From Morchella semilibera (lineage: Eukaryota > Ascomycota > Pezizomycetes > Pezizales > Morchellaceae), in contig CM018605.1 in the NCBI GenBank assembly GCA_009192285.1, positions 272,767 through 336,766 of the forward strand: a DNA stretch of 64,000 bases. The letters run 5' to 3'. Position 1 is the stretch's first letter, and each line of letters begins with the position of its first letter. Below, in pieces: positions 23,551 to 35,480 of this stretch. Position numbers and translations under genes: made by a program. The notes below the pieces were generated by a model. The model saw only the letters and a program-made list of their open reading frames with translations. It was not told the origin of the DNA and did no database searches.

Positions 23551-25005
23551 TGAATAGGAACTATATCTAAGACAGCGCCTGGGGCGCCCACGGGTACATG
23601 ATGGCAAACGGGTACACGGTGAAATACGTCATGATCACATAGCGGCTAATTAATTGGCACCGAAACTGGTTTCTCCAACGTACGGTGCCGCGCACATAAA
23701 TTGCGTTGCGAACAACCCCTCAACCAGACAAGACATCAAGAATCTATCGTAGGCATAGGTATGGTCAACATTTAGCTTCGTAGATTTTTGACACCTCGTC
23801 TTGTTGAAAAGTTATTAGCAATGCCATTTACCTATTTCTTGCATGCCAAGTGGAACAGTAGCGCATCATGCCCATTTATACCTCTACACCACAGACCAGC
23901 CAAGATCCAGCCTCCAGCCATAACATGGCCAGGACCTAAACCCCCCACCGGTCCATAGCAGCCAGAGTGCATGGCCAACTGAGATACCGGCATGTCACCT
24001 CTAAGACGCGCGCCAGCCTCTATCTCGAGGTGAGTTAAAGTAACAGAAACCACATGTCACGCCACGTCCAGTACTTACCTTTCACCATCTACACCTGTAG
24101 CTAGCCGTCGCTATAAGTGCGTACAGCCACAAGTACCGGAGCCCCGAAGGCCGTACGTAGCTACTCAGTTACTACCCCCCCCCCCTAGTGCCGTCTACGA
24201 GCGGTGATGTGGTAGTCAACCAAAGCGCCTAGGGGACAGGGCCGGTCACACCGCACACTGGGTCTTGCACCCAGTGTGGTTCGTCGAGTGATAGCTTGTG
24301 ACGGCCGCCGCCTATAACCACCAACCAGCAACCAACCAAACAAACGAACAGACGAGCCACACCGCCCAGAACGCCGCGAGCACCCCCCACCCGAGTAAGT
24401 GGCAGACCAACATGCAGCAAGCCGATCGTACCAATGCACGAACACCCAAGCGGGACATCCTTGAACCCCAACCTACACCACCGCAAAGCACCATCCGCGA
24501 CCAAAACACCGTTACGGAACTACATAGGCAGCCATACCCGACTACTACCATACTCCACAGCCGGGGGGGGCGCGTGGCACGGCGAAAGTATCTACAGTTT
24601 ATACTAGGGGCGAGTGATATGCTATGATGGCACGGCACGGGCGGTTGGTGTGTATTGAGATTATGCAGGTCCGCTGCCCCATAACCCCCTTCCCAAAATG
24701 CTAACGGGTGGCTACATAGTCTATGGCACTTGTTGGTCATGATCGAGGGGCGGTGTCAGTTTGTGGGGTAAGAAGCTTCGCTATATGAAACCTTGCTGTA
24801 TGGAACAGCACACAGGGAAGGACTGCCCAAAACCCTACCTGCTATAATAAATCCGGAGGGGGGTCATATAAGAAACAAGACTGTCACCGCCTTGGCGTTT
24901 AGGTATCGCCGTACTTTATCACGGCAGACAATAGTCACAGGAACCAACACCGGCACCGAACACACGCACAAACAAGTCAATTACACCCCCAACCTACAAA
25001 CACGC

Positions 25006-25545
25006 CTACCCGGGCCTCCTCTTCACAAACTCCTCCAGATCGCCCCTGGTCGCAACGCCCAACACCCACCTCCTCTCGGCGTCCGTGACAACGGCAAACT
25101 CCTCCCTCCTCAGAAAGTCCTCGAGCACCTCGAGCCCCGTGCTCGGCGTGATGACCACATACGCCTTTGCGCCCCTGCTGCGGTCGAAGCGGCGCATGGC
25201 GCGGTCGACCGTGTCCGTGTCGGCGACGGTGCCCGCGGCCAGCAGCGCCTTGAGCCGCGGAACAGACAGGTATCCGAGTAGGGCGCGCGTCGAGGGCGAT
25301 ACAACGGTTAGCTGGCTGTAGTCGCGGTCGTAGGACATGGCGAGCGCGGTGGAGATTGCGGTGCTTGGCGTGATCGACAGCGCGGGTGGTAGGTCTAGGT
25401 CTTCTACGGTGGCCTATGTACGGGGGGGTTAGCTGTGATGGGAGGGGGGGAGGGAGGGGGGGGGGGGTACGCCGCGGTATTTACTGGCGTCCATGGGTGG
25501 CCAGGGTTCTGGTTTGGGCGGCGGGGGGGCGGTCGTTGTGGACAT
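25006..25545 (-). CDS. CBS-domain protein
   Basis: Two exons, 25545-25471 (25 codons) and 25413-25006, joined across a 57-nt intron (GTAC donor, ATAG acceptor), give 160 aa. A short proline-rich leader (TTTAPPPPKPEPWPP) and ASKYRG precede ATVEDLDLPPALSITP. Two CBS motifs follow at about residues 37-85 (QLTVVSPSTRALLGYLS) and 107-158 (FAVVTDAERRWVLGVATRGD), which would pair into one Bateman module. Fungal proteins of this shape are conserved but not functionally assigned; such modules usually bind adenosyl ligands. The gene is GC-rich and stands 424 nt downstream of the carrier gene on the same strand. Confidence 0.85.
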
Positions 25546-25968
25546 TGTTTGTGGTGTTGTGTGTTTGGTTTTTTTGGTGGGGCCGCGGGGTTGTCGCGGG
25601 GTGGATGATAATGATGTGATGAGGTGATTGATGAGGTGCTGCCGAAATGTCTGGCGCCCGGCATCTAATCTAGCTTGGCGGCAATCAACCAAAACAAAGA
25701 CTATTCTATATACGTACGTAGATAGTTTTAAATTCTTTGTGATAATAGTATTATTAGGCTTAGCGAGTGCCAGCCATGCCGGGCGCCCGGGCACTTTTTT
25801 GGCGGGCGCCGGGACGCTCAACCGGGCCGGCAGTGTCTTTGCTTTTTAGGACCTCACCGTGCACGGGCTTTAAAAAGTCTAACTACCAAATTTAAACTAC
25901 ATACACAGCAAACAAAAAAAAAAAAAAAAACAGAACACCCAATTACCCGTCCAACCAATCATTTCCCG

Positions 25969-27099
25969 CTACTCCTGCTCCCCCCCACCGCCCGTAGTGG
26001 GCAGTCCAAAGAAGATCTTGAACCCGTCATACAGCAGCCACTGCAAGCCCGTGAGCGTCCCGATCATGACGATCCTGACAGGGAGGCCGTTCCACAGGCC
26101 GCCGAACCCGATCTGGCCGTACAGGCGGCCGATTGCCGCGCCAAAGGCCTCGCCGGCCTTGCGGTCCGCGTTGAGCTTCGACACCATCACGTCTGCCGGG
26201 TGGGACACGACGGCGCACAGGATCCCCGCGACGTAGCCGGCCGCGAAGGCGACGCCGGCTTGTGCGCCCTTGTTGTAGTCCTCCTTGCGCCCGGGGAGGC
26301 GCGCGTACATTGCCTCCACCACCGCCTCGAACGACGCAAACTTCATCATCGTGTCTACCCCCGTGTCAGTCAGTCACCCCACATCACCCGGGGAGGGGGG
26401 GGGAGGGGAGAAAACAACTCACAAGGGATCTGCCTCCCCCACAGCGGGTACAGGCCCTTATACAGGCCCGCCACGCCCTCCTGCGCAACAACGGCGCGGA
26501 CGCCGCCCACGACGCCGGCAAACGGGGGCGCCGGCACGGCCGTCTGCATGCGCACCTTGATGGCCTCGAGCGGGCAGAGGGCCACGTCCGCGATGAACTC
26601 TGCGCTCGCGCTGGCCGCCAGATGCACCGCGGTCTTGTACCGGTCGCCGGCCGCGTCGCCGTACGTCTTCTTGAAGAACTCGTAGCAGCCGTACTTGAAC
26701 GCGCCCTGGGCGCTGTAGCCGACGAGCGTGGGCGACCAGCCCGTGAAGATGCTGCGGAGGCCGCCGGACCGCAGGAGCGTGCGCAGGGCTGCGGCGTTGC
26801 TGGGGTAGCGCGTTGGTGAGACTTGGCGCTGGCATTTTATCAGGTCCAGGGGCGTCAGCGCTGTGTGTGTTAGGCCCTGTGGTAAGGTGTTAGTGTGGTA
26901 AGGAGGGAGCGAAGAGGGGGGGGGGGGGTACGCAGGCGAAGAGACCGCCGAGGGTGCAGGCGGCGTAGTACTTGGGGGAGTAGAGGGTTATGTGCCCGGC
27001 CTTTTGCTGGGCGGCGAGGGATGCCTTCTGGAATTCTGTCTGGGCGGAGGAGGAGACGGAGGCGTAGGGGTAGAGCTGGGAGGCGGGTGGGAGCGGCAT
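25969..27099 (-). CDS. PIC2: Mitochondrial phosphate/copper carrier, Pic2 type
   Basis: Exons 27099-26932, 26876-26423 and 26354-25969 (introns 55 and 68 nt) join to 335 aa, the usual length for this family. The protein is an SLC25 inner-membrane carrier with three repeats and signatures PLDLIK (65-70), PLEAIK (158-163) and PADVMV (260-265). [46 protein letters not shown] and the end FGLPTTG match the Pic2 rather than the Mir1 branch. Known role of the family: import of phosphate, and copper in yeast, into the matrix. An in-frame upstream extension without ATG precedes the chosen start. A TATATAT stretch lies near 27190. The gene is strongly GC-ending at third positions, like the neighbouring CBS gene. 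Confidence 0.92.
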
Positions 27100-29739
27100 C
27101 GTTTTGTTTATTATAGATATACAGAAGATATAGAAGGTGGTAAACAGATCCAAAGACCCCAAACAGCAGAATATGGAATAGGGGGGGATATATAGAGAAT
27201 ATAATCAATATCTGTTCCCGGATTAGGGAAACGGGCATGACATCATAAGCTGGTCTCTTATCCCCTGCCGCAATGCCCGGTATCTCCGCAGACCCTGTTT
27301 TGCGCCAAGCCTGCCCGGGTCAGGGGCCGGGTCATGGGCCGTCACTCGCTGTGCGTGTCAGATTAATTGGCTCTGTCTATTTATACTTCATGCATAGATT
27401 AATTGGCCCAAGAGGCCATAATCGGGTGTAGATACTCTTGTTTCCACCCTGGCTACAGTACAGGACCTTCAGCTCAAGGGTGGCTGGCAAGAGACCCGCT
27501 CCTCCATTACGCACCATCTTCGTCTCCAACAACACCCAACCCCTACGGATTTGGGGACATCTACACCCTGCAAGCACCACAGCCCCTAGCGCTTAGAGTA
27601 AGGATCCCGACCCCAAGCGGGGTACTCGCGCTGCACCTACAAAGAAGGGGCGTACCTCAAAAGTCGATACGGCGGTATTCTGCCCACCCATGGCGGACGC
27701 GCACAGCAACCTACAACCCCGCTGCGACGGGCTGCCGAGCACCATTCAGAGAGACCTCCGTCCGAACTTGACCGGCCCCGGAGCCTACCTAATCCAGCTG
27801 CTAATCCAGCGGCTGGTATCAAAGAAGCTGAGTGCCCTATGTGGGGGCCGAACCCTGCGGCGGCAAGACAGCCCAGTGCTGGGAGGAAGAAGCGTCCTTC
27901 TGCCGGGTCTATGTCGCTAGTTGGAACTGTTTACGGCCGGTGGTAGGTCGTTTTCAGCGCGTAGTTAGATCCGCGCGGACGCGCACTGTTTGCAGCGGGG
28001 GGCGGGTTGTGGAAAGTATGTTCTGGCTGTAGTAATTGTGGTTATGGCTCCTTTGCCAGGCCCCCTACTGCTACTAGATCCCCTCCTGTGTTGTATTTTA
28101 ACAAGGTGCGAGTGATGATGTGTGACCGCTGGAAGAAGTAAGGAGTACTCTCCGTGTGTTGCTATATTCCAGGCAGCCATTCACACCTGGGGCGGGGCGG
28201 TGTCGTGTGTACACGCGCAATGCGAGGGGTATAAAACGACGGGGACGGGGGTAGATGAAAGACCAGGGGACGAGGAAATATAGCCAGTGTGGCGGGGTGA
28301 AGGGTTTATAGTATAACTCCACAAGTAGAAGACATCGTGGAAAAGGAAGAGGTAGGCGGGTAGACTCAGGTAGAAGACACGATCGAAGGGCGAGCGAAAA
28401 TAGCATCAGCGGGACAAACCCCATATCTTTCTCTCTTAGACAGACCCACATACATACACCCGCAAAACGGGGGGAGAGGCGCGGGTTACATGTAGAACAA
28501 CGACCGCCAGCCTCGGGGTGCCTAGACACTTCCGCCAGGGGGAACAGACCCCAGCCAACACGTCCCCAGGGAATGATGGATAAGCGCACAACCCCACCAT
28601 GGAGAGAACGCCGGCTACCGTGACGCTTAAACAACCCCTCTGTCATTGACGTCCCATGTTCTGGCCGTGCGGGGGCGCCCCAGACGATAGTTGGCCACAG
28701 CTAAACCCAGAGGCCTTAGCTGGCCGCCGCTTGTGTACGTTACAGATGACTCCTCCGATGGTTTCTAGCCCTCCCCGTCAAGCTCCTATCCTATCGCAGC
28801 CAACGCCCGCCCGCGGCGACATATTGGGACTCGGCGGAACGGGGCTGTCTGCTACGGTGCGCGGATGGACGCATGCTGGCTAGTGGGTGTGGGAGGTCCG
28901 TATCGATTCTACATGGGGGGGGGGGCATATATCCTCACTTCGGTTGACTAACACCGTAGGGGTGGTTCCGGACCGTTGACGGCGCTCGTGGTAGAGATGA
29001 GCTCCAGGGGTCCTTGGGAGGGACGTACCGTGGATGGATATAGATGTAGAAGGCAAGATATATAGACTAGAGTAAACAGATCCACAGACCCCCCCAAAAA
29101 CCCAATTAACCGCAGGAACCCACCATACCGTAGAACAAGTGGTCCACAATATATATAGCACACGCACGTAATCAGCAAGAGATCGTAGTAACTAAGTACA
29201 TAGATAACCCACCATAACCACCCCCCCCCCCAGTCCCCAGTCCCCAGTCCCCAACCGGCGGCACCCCCACCCCCGCCCGATACCCCATCGAAGCCCACCG
29301 CCAAGCACCGACAGCATGGGGTGGTCGGATCACAGTGCGTCACTCGCGTTGCGTTGGCTTGGTAGGAAGCCGACACCACGCCGGGCCACCCCAATCAGAC
29401 CTGCCGGGCCGTGCACACGGTTGATCTACAGCGCGCCATCCACTCTTCTCTGCAACCCAACAGCAACAGCAGAAAAGGGCACTGGCAGCTGGACGCACCA
29501 ACTACATACATGTACTTACTTGCAGTCAGTCAATGGTGGGTGCTTTATATATATATACATACTTGCTGGATAGCTATAGGGAGAGTTATGTAGAGGTGAA
29601 TGGACGCCAGACACGTCACGGGGACGTCGACTGGAGAGGAGGAGACCAGATACAGTAGGAGGGACATGTAGTGCTAGTGGGTGAGAGGGTATTTGGTATA
29701 ACAGTATATACACGTATATAATATGTCCACTCCGTCCCC

Positions 29740-29766
29740 TTCCTCCTCCTCCTCCTCCTCCTCCTC
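29740..29766. repeat. (CCT)n microsatellite
   Basis: About nine consecutive CCT units. Confidence 0.8.
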
Positions 29767-30569
29767 GTTATCACCACCACCGACATTCTGCCCACACACA
29801 CACGCACGCACCAACCACACCGCACCAGCCTCACAAGACAGTGGGGCTGCGGCTCGTCCATTTATAGCTGCCTGCATCGCGGGACGGGGGATGGGGGCGG
29901 TCTGGTTGCGAACCACCACCACCCATCACGGGAGATCACTCGGCCTGATTCAGACATGTCAGTGTTTGACAAGGCCGTCCATCATCAGTCCATTACATGT
30001 ATATATATAACCTCTGGGTTTCAGAAAAAACCACCGCCCCCTCAGGGCGTACCTACAGGTCACGTCACGTGTGGCATGTACCTCCCCTCCCCCTTACCCC
30101 CTCACCCCCCCCCCCCAGTAGGCCTCCCGTCGCACACATGACTGCTCGCTGGCAATGCGTGTACATTACATGTATACATGTGTACTGGTCTCATATCGTC
30201 GTGTTTATTTTCGCTATGATAATTTCCCGATTCGAACGCAGGATAGAACAGATGATAGAGGGGGGGAAAAGAAAACGCTTGCAGCCGAAAAAAAGAATTC
30301 CAAGGAAATGTATAGGGAATAGCACCAGCCAACCATTACCGAAAAGAAAAACAGAAATCATCGCTAAGCTTTTGGAGATGTATCCACACACCAAACAAAG
30401 GAGAACAGAAACAGAATTGGGGTGGGATTAGGTCCGGCCGATTATATACAGGTAGCCAAAAAAAAAAAGAGATGGTTCATTCATCAACATCGTAAAAAAA
30501 AACAAATCGCAGGATATCTCATGGGTCATATAAAACCGAAAAATTTAAAGTAGTACTGCGCCCCGACCA

Positions 30570-30617
30570 AAAAAGGAAAAGGAAAAGGAAAAGGAAAAGG
30601 AAAAGGAAAAGGAAAAG
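30570..30617. repeat. (GGAAAA)n microsatellite
   Basis: Seven to eight tandem GGAAAA units, slightly degenerate at the right end. It lies about 165 nt past the stop of zinc-finger paralogue 5. Confidence 0.85.
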
Positions 30618-30782
30618 AAATAGGAAAAAGGAAACACCAACAACTTTACAGAGAAGACCTACTACCGCAAAATCTGAATAAATTCGTTGCGCTGCAGCAA
30701 GGATTATTTACACCAAAACTTGCAGATCGACGCCTAAAGGTGGGCTCTGGTTGGCCTATACCCCTGCTGTCTCGCAACGGAT

Positions 30783-32559
30783 TTATTCAGGTAATACGGT
30801 ATGCTCGCAAAACCTCCAATCGTAAGCATCCAGCATCCATAACATCGCCGGATCACAACTCCCAACCCCCTCCACCTCACCGCTGGCATCATCTCTGGCA
30901 TTATTCAGCGCAAGGTCTCCGAACCCGACCACTGGTGAGCTGGTATCGTCCATGACCTGATCGTGAAGAATTCTAGCAGCGTGGTCTGGAATGATGCCTC
31001 TACTGGTGTCGTTGTGTTGTAATGATGCAAACTTCTGGTTTATGGTGTCGCGTGTCTGCTGAAGTTGGATGTACGGTGACGGAATGTCGCACATTCTAGT
31101 AGCCTCGTTTCTATTGGCAAACACTTGTTCTTGCGGGGTAGCGGGACTGTTCATGACATTGTTAGGCTGTTGCTGCTTGTGGGTTGAAGGTGTAAGAGGA
31201 GAGACGGGCGAGTTTGTTCTCTGAATAGCCTCGTCATTTCTCAGTAGGTCGCCCCGCTGGGTCTGCTGTTTTTCATCAGAAGCAATCTTCCTTGGGTCAG
31301 GGCGTTGTTTTGGTGAAGGTGCAGTAGCTAGGGCACTTTGCTTTTTTCGGACAACAGCCTCAGTCGCCTTCCGGGTGGTTTCCTCAGTCCTTTTTTGCTC
31401 CTTTGGGCTATTCTTTGCTGTTGTCTTTTGTTTACGAGGGGCCTGATCATAGTCTGCATTGTTGATGTTGATGTTATTGTTGTTGTGTGGGTGCGCGGAA
31501 GCGCCGGGATGAGGGGTGCTCGATTGGTTGCACACAGAATCAACACCCCCGCAGGACAAGGGATACTCGGATTTGAACTTCAAAGCCTGAAATTCGCGAA
31601 ATAACCCTCGAACAACTCTGGGAACTTGCTCTTGGAAGTATTCTATAAATTCATTCAATTCTTCATTCAAGTGAGCCTCAAACATGTCGCTGCAGCAGGC
31701 TCCAAGAAGTGGTGATGACTCAAGTTTTATCGTTGGAGGTGTTGGTGGTGTGATATTGCTCTGCCAAACTTCTTGAACTCAGTCCTCTGTTTTTTGTGTG
31801 GGTGGGGGAAGGGAAGGAGGGGAAGAGGGGAGGGGGGGAAGTTTGGGTGGTGGGTTCCTTACTGGGTGATGGTATATCGCTCTCAGCACAGCCAAACAGT
31901 ATCTGGTAGATGTGTTGCCAGTTCAAGTTCCTCCGCTCGAGTGCCTTTGCTTTCTTTAGGACGTCGCTCTCTACTAGGGAGGCGGTCTTTGCTTTCTGGC
32001 ATTCCCCGTCTCGTAAATGGATGTTGATCTGGCCGTTGTCGCCAGCGCGGTACACGCTGCATCGTGGGCATTGGATAGGCTTCAGATGCGACCTCTTGAT
32101 GTGTTCCCTTCAATTGGTGAGTGGGGTTAGCAAATCTGCGTAAAGTTTGAAACAACACTCGAGAACGACATACTTGACTCGGTGGATGTCCTTCTTATTC
32201 CACTCGGCACAACTCGAGTGTTTTACCGGATCGTTCTTGTAGTATGGGCACGCAAACGAGCGATCGGACGATGAGTCGGGAGTGCTGGTTTGTGGCCCCT
32301 TTCTCTTCTTTCGTGGATGCTCTGGATACATTTCCCCAGTGTCCAAAAAGCCTCCTCCTACTCCTGCTCCAACTCCTGTTCCTCCTCCTCCTCCTCCTCT
32401 TGCCGATAAAGCGAGGTATCTCGACGTAAGGCTCATTTTTCGCTTCCCACGCCCACCATTGACGACTACAGGCGAGGCACGGACGCTAAATTCGGGTGAA
32501 AAGGCAAAGTTTGGCGGCGAGTCGTCCTCATAAGAGCTTTCGTCTGAGTCTGAATTCAT
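30783..32559 (-). CDS. Fungal C2H2-like zinc-finger protein, paralogue 5
   Basis: Exons 32559-32174, 32107-31863 and 31768-30783 (minus strand) join to 538 aa, the longest member, with introns of 66 and 94 nt in the family phases. The start is the ATG of MNSDSDES; open frame continues upstream without ATG. A glycine run (GGGGGGTGVG) and PRKKRKG precede finger 1, FACPYYKND...CAEW...VKEHIKRSH. Finger 2 is CPRC...HLRDGEC, then LNWQHIYQILFG and DIPSP. Exon 3 opens IWQSNITPP, has a predicted helical stretch (AHLNEELNEFIEYFQEQ) and a long K/Q/N/P-rich region, and ends in YDWRFCEHTV. It lies 11 kb from paralogue 4, the other side of the CBS/carrier pair. Confidence 0.83.
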
Positions 32560-33817
32560 CTCTGGTTTTTTTTGGTTTCCTTGGTTTTTGTTCGGGTGAT
32601 CTGTAGATATTGGTTTCTGTCCTGTTCTATTCTGATCCGCTCTGCTCGGCAACCTTGCAACAAACAAGCATCGAAAGAGCAAGCAACTACCTATCTATGT
32701 ATCTATTCGAACACCCCCCCCTTTGAGCCGCCACCGTGCTGACTACTTACTACGAAGTGCGATGAAGGGGGATGGACGGATGGATGGGGTACTGTGCATG
32801 ACATCGCATCATCTCTAGTTATTGGCTATGATTTGTTAGGTTGAAAGTGAAATTGGTTGCCAGAGCTGAGCAGAATTGGGTTTTATTGAATGCGTTGGCA
32901 ACAACAACACATACGTGTTCCTACTTAGCAACGATGCATCTCAGTACTTTAGCTGTGTGTGGGGGGATGGATGCGTTCAAAGATGGGATTGTATGCAGTA
33001 AAGTGTCTTGGGCAAAACTCTACTCTAGGTTCTAGTCCACCACACACCTGTGCATGTCATGTAAGTACACCTACACACAGCCCATTTTTAGGTCCGATCT
33101 AGGGCATTCTTTTCGTAGCCTCCCCACTGGTTCTGTCTGGCTGGCAGCCAATACAACCCACCACTTAATACATGAAACTGTAACTTCATACTTCATGGTA
33201 CATACCATCGCCTCTTTCACACAAGGATTCACTAAAAATGAAAAGCAAAATGAAATCTCCCCCTCCCTCCCGTCATCACCACCATCACAACCCTACATAC
33301 ACCTACATGTAACGTCCCTCTTCCACATCTAAAAGTACCCGCTTTACAGCATCTATCATCTCATCCTTCGCACTTGGCTTCGCACATTATAACCCGCCGC
33401 AACCCGCGACTACTACGCAACCCCTCCCCGCAACCCCGCCTTCCCGAGCCGAAACGTATCGGTCGGTTTTGAAACCAGGGGACTCGGTCGTTTCAGCATC
33501 ATCATCAGTGCCATGATTCACAAAAGTCTCTGTTACATACATATATTATATGACGACGTTGTTGCTTTTGGGCGTCTGTCATTCCCCCCCTTTCTCCGCT
33601 GCCGGCGCAGCAAATTCATGCATTGTGAACACTGCTGAGCTGCTGAAATTCAACTATCGCTTTGTTGTGTTGTTGGCTGGGAAGTGATCCCTGCAACACT
33701 GCTTTTCACCGCCTCGCGAGGCGGAGACATACGGAGTACAAGCAAAGAAGACTGGATTCCGTGAATTCCTGTGCTTACTAAGTCAGCACTAACGAGGCAT
33801 ACCTGAGTTAACAACGG

Positions 33818-33835
33818 CAGCAGCAGCAGCAGCAG
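33818..33835. repeat. (CAG)6 microsatellite
   Basis: Six perfect CAG units in non-coding sequence. Confidence 0.8.
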
Positions 33836-35192
33836 CTTGTGTCAATTGCCCTGAGGGAAGTAACGCCGAAATCCTCAATCTTCACCTCCCCCCCCCCCCA
33901 AGCTTATCACGGCCGCCACCCTCCTCCCCCTCCCCCTCCCCCTCCCCCCCAACAACCCCCCCTCCCCTGCTATTCTACCCTCTATTGGTATCCAACCTAC
34001 TACGAATCTTGTTGAACCTGCACAGCATGGGTTATACCTACCCAAAGAGGCCTCTGTTGCAGTTTCTATAAACGAAAAAGTTCCTCAAATGTGGTCGTAC
34101 AGGATCAGAGTCGCCAAGCCTCCTGTTTCATGGGTCAGGGGGGTACCAAGGTCATAATATATCACTCGTGCTGATTGCTGGGATGTGAGTGATAGTCTGT
34201 GATATGGCAGGCTAATTGTAAGGGTGCGGGGAACATCTAGCCTGATCCAGACCCAGCCTACCTAGTGGTCTAACCCATCCGTAATAGAATGGCGATGAAT
34301 TGAGCCAGGTGGTGGGAATATTAATATTTTTAGAGGTCTCTAGTTCAAACCAGCAACACCGGTATCACACATCTTATATATTGTATAAGACAGATAAAAG
34401 CAGATCAAATCATATATGGCACTTGCCCCCAACAGGCCTCTACTCGGTATTTAGCTCGGGTTTGATTCGAGGGTTCTCTAAACGTGTTTGCAGTGGTTTT
34501 GTGGTCTATCATTCGTAGACGAAGCGGGTGCCGCAGGAACTCCCCATCTTAAGTGATTTTTTCTCCGCGTATAGTTTTCGAAAGATTCGGTTGAATTTGT
34601 TTGATAAATTGTGTAATTGACCGGTAAGATACCGACTGTTAATACCAGACACGCTTTTAGCCACAGCCAAAGAGGGTCAGAACCCCTTTGGTGGATATCT
34701 GGATACGCTGGAGCACCCGGTATCTTCCCCGCCTCTATACCACCTAAGGTATATCATTTTCCACGTAACGGAGGATATTGGTCGACGCCTCATGACATGT
34801 CCAACATATTTACACCTTTGCTTTATAATTAACGGTCTTCTCGGGAGAGCGGGCTTCTAGTACCATAGTCGAAGGCCTCAGAAAACATAAACTATTAATA
34901 AAGGTGTATGTATTTAGGAGACTGTAGAAGAAATTAGAGGTCAATCAGTATGGGTCTCCCATAATATAGTGATAGTGATACAGTTAAATGGCGTCCCACC
35001 GGATTCTCATTCCCCCTTTGCGCTGATCTTTCTTCCGTTCAACTTTCGTAAGTCTCCATTTGGATGCGTTCTAGTTTATTTTTAAACAACGGCCCCCCAA
35101 CTCCTTGTGACCTTCGAAGCTCGGGTCATGTTGTAGCTATCCAAGCAGGTATTATATCTTATACCGCATGATAGAAATTCCCAGTTTATTGA

Positions 35193-35480
35193 GGGCCTGT
35201 TCGGACAACCTTAGATTATTTCTTTGGATTATTGGGCAGGTTGTATTATCAGAAGGCGAAAATGATAATCACGATAATCATAACCAGTGGATAATCTACA
35301 TGTCCAGATAGCGTGGAAATAGGCTTTCAGTTGTGTGGGGATAATTACCTCCGGAGGTGATTATTTTCTCGGGTTATTGGGGTAATCAGGAGCTCTAAAT
35401 GGATTATTTAATTGCACAAACAGTCTAGATTATTGTGATAATCCAAAAGTCGATAATTATTGGGTTGTCCGAGCGGGCCC
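35193..35480. mobile_element. PIF/Harbinger-type MITE
   Basis: A 288-bp element with terminal inverted repeats GGGCCTGTTCGGACAACC and (complement of the right end) GGGCCCGCTCGGACAACC. It is flanked by a 3-bp TGA duplication (35190-35192 and 35481-35483). GGGCC termini with a 3-bp duplication are typical of the PIF/Harbinger superfamily. The interior is rich in GATAAT/ATTATC and non-coding. Confidence 0.72.

Larger units (their letters stand above)
19978..25005. other. Repeat-rich intergenic region
   Basis: No gene is supported in 5 kb. It holds several inverted-repeat elements (20657-20733, 20997-21101, 21266-21414, 21522-21617, 22138-22241, 22338-22429, 23487-23550), spaced-motif copies at 22792, 22817, 24286 and 24612, and a C11 run near 24175-24185. 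Open frames on the minus strand at 24185-24740 overlap one another and show no domain. Confidence 0.6.
27100..30782. other. Intergenic, no supported gene
   Basis: Spaced-motif copies lie at 27331, 28110 and 29330. GTAAACAGATCCA-AGACCCC occurs at about 27139 and 29072, a short dispersed duplicate. A (CCT)n run lies at 29740-29766 and a GGAAAA microsatellite near 30570-30617. Long open frames such as 28098-28646 show no domain. Confidence 0.6.

Noticed and set aside
24185-24740. Overlapping cysteine/tryptophan-rich frames on the minus strand
   Set aside because: Several mutually overlapping frames in a GC-rich non-coding stretch with hairpins; no conserved motif.
28098-28646. 182-codon open frame on the minus strand
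   Set aside because: No domain, signal peptide or family resemblance; atypical residue use; overlaps a spaced motif; no promoter or splice support.
34300-34370. tRNA-like AGTTCAAACC B-box candidate
   Set aside because: No A box at the right distance and no pairing of T-stem or acceptor; below the standard of the 52275 and 57043 relics.
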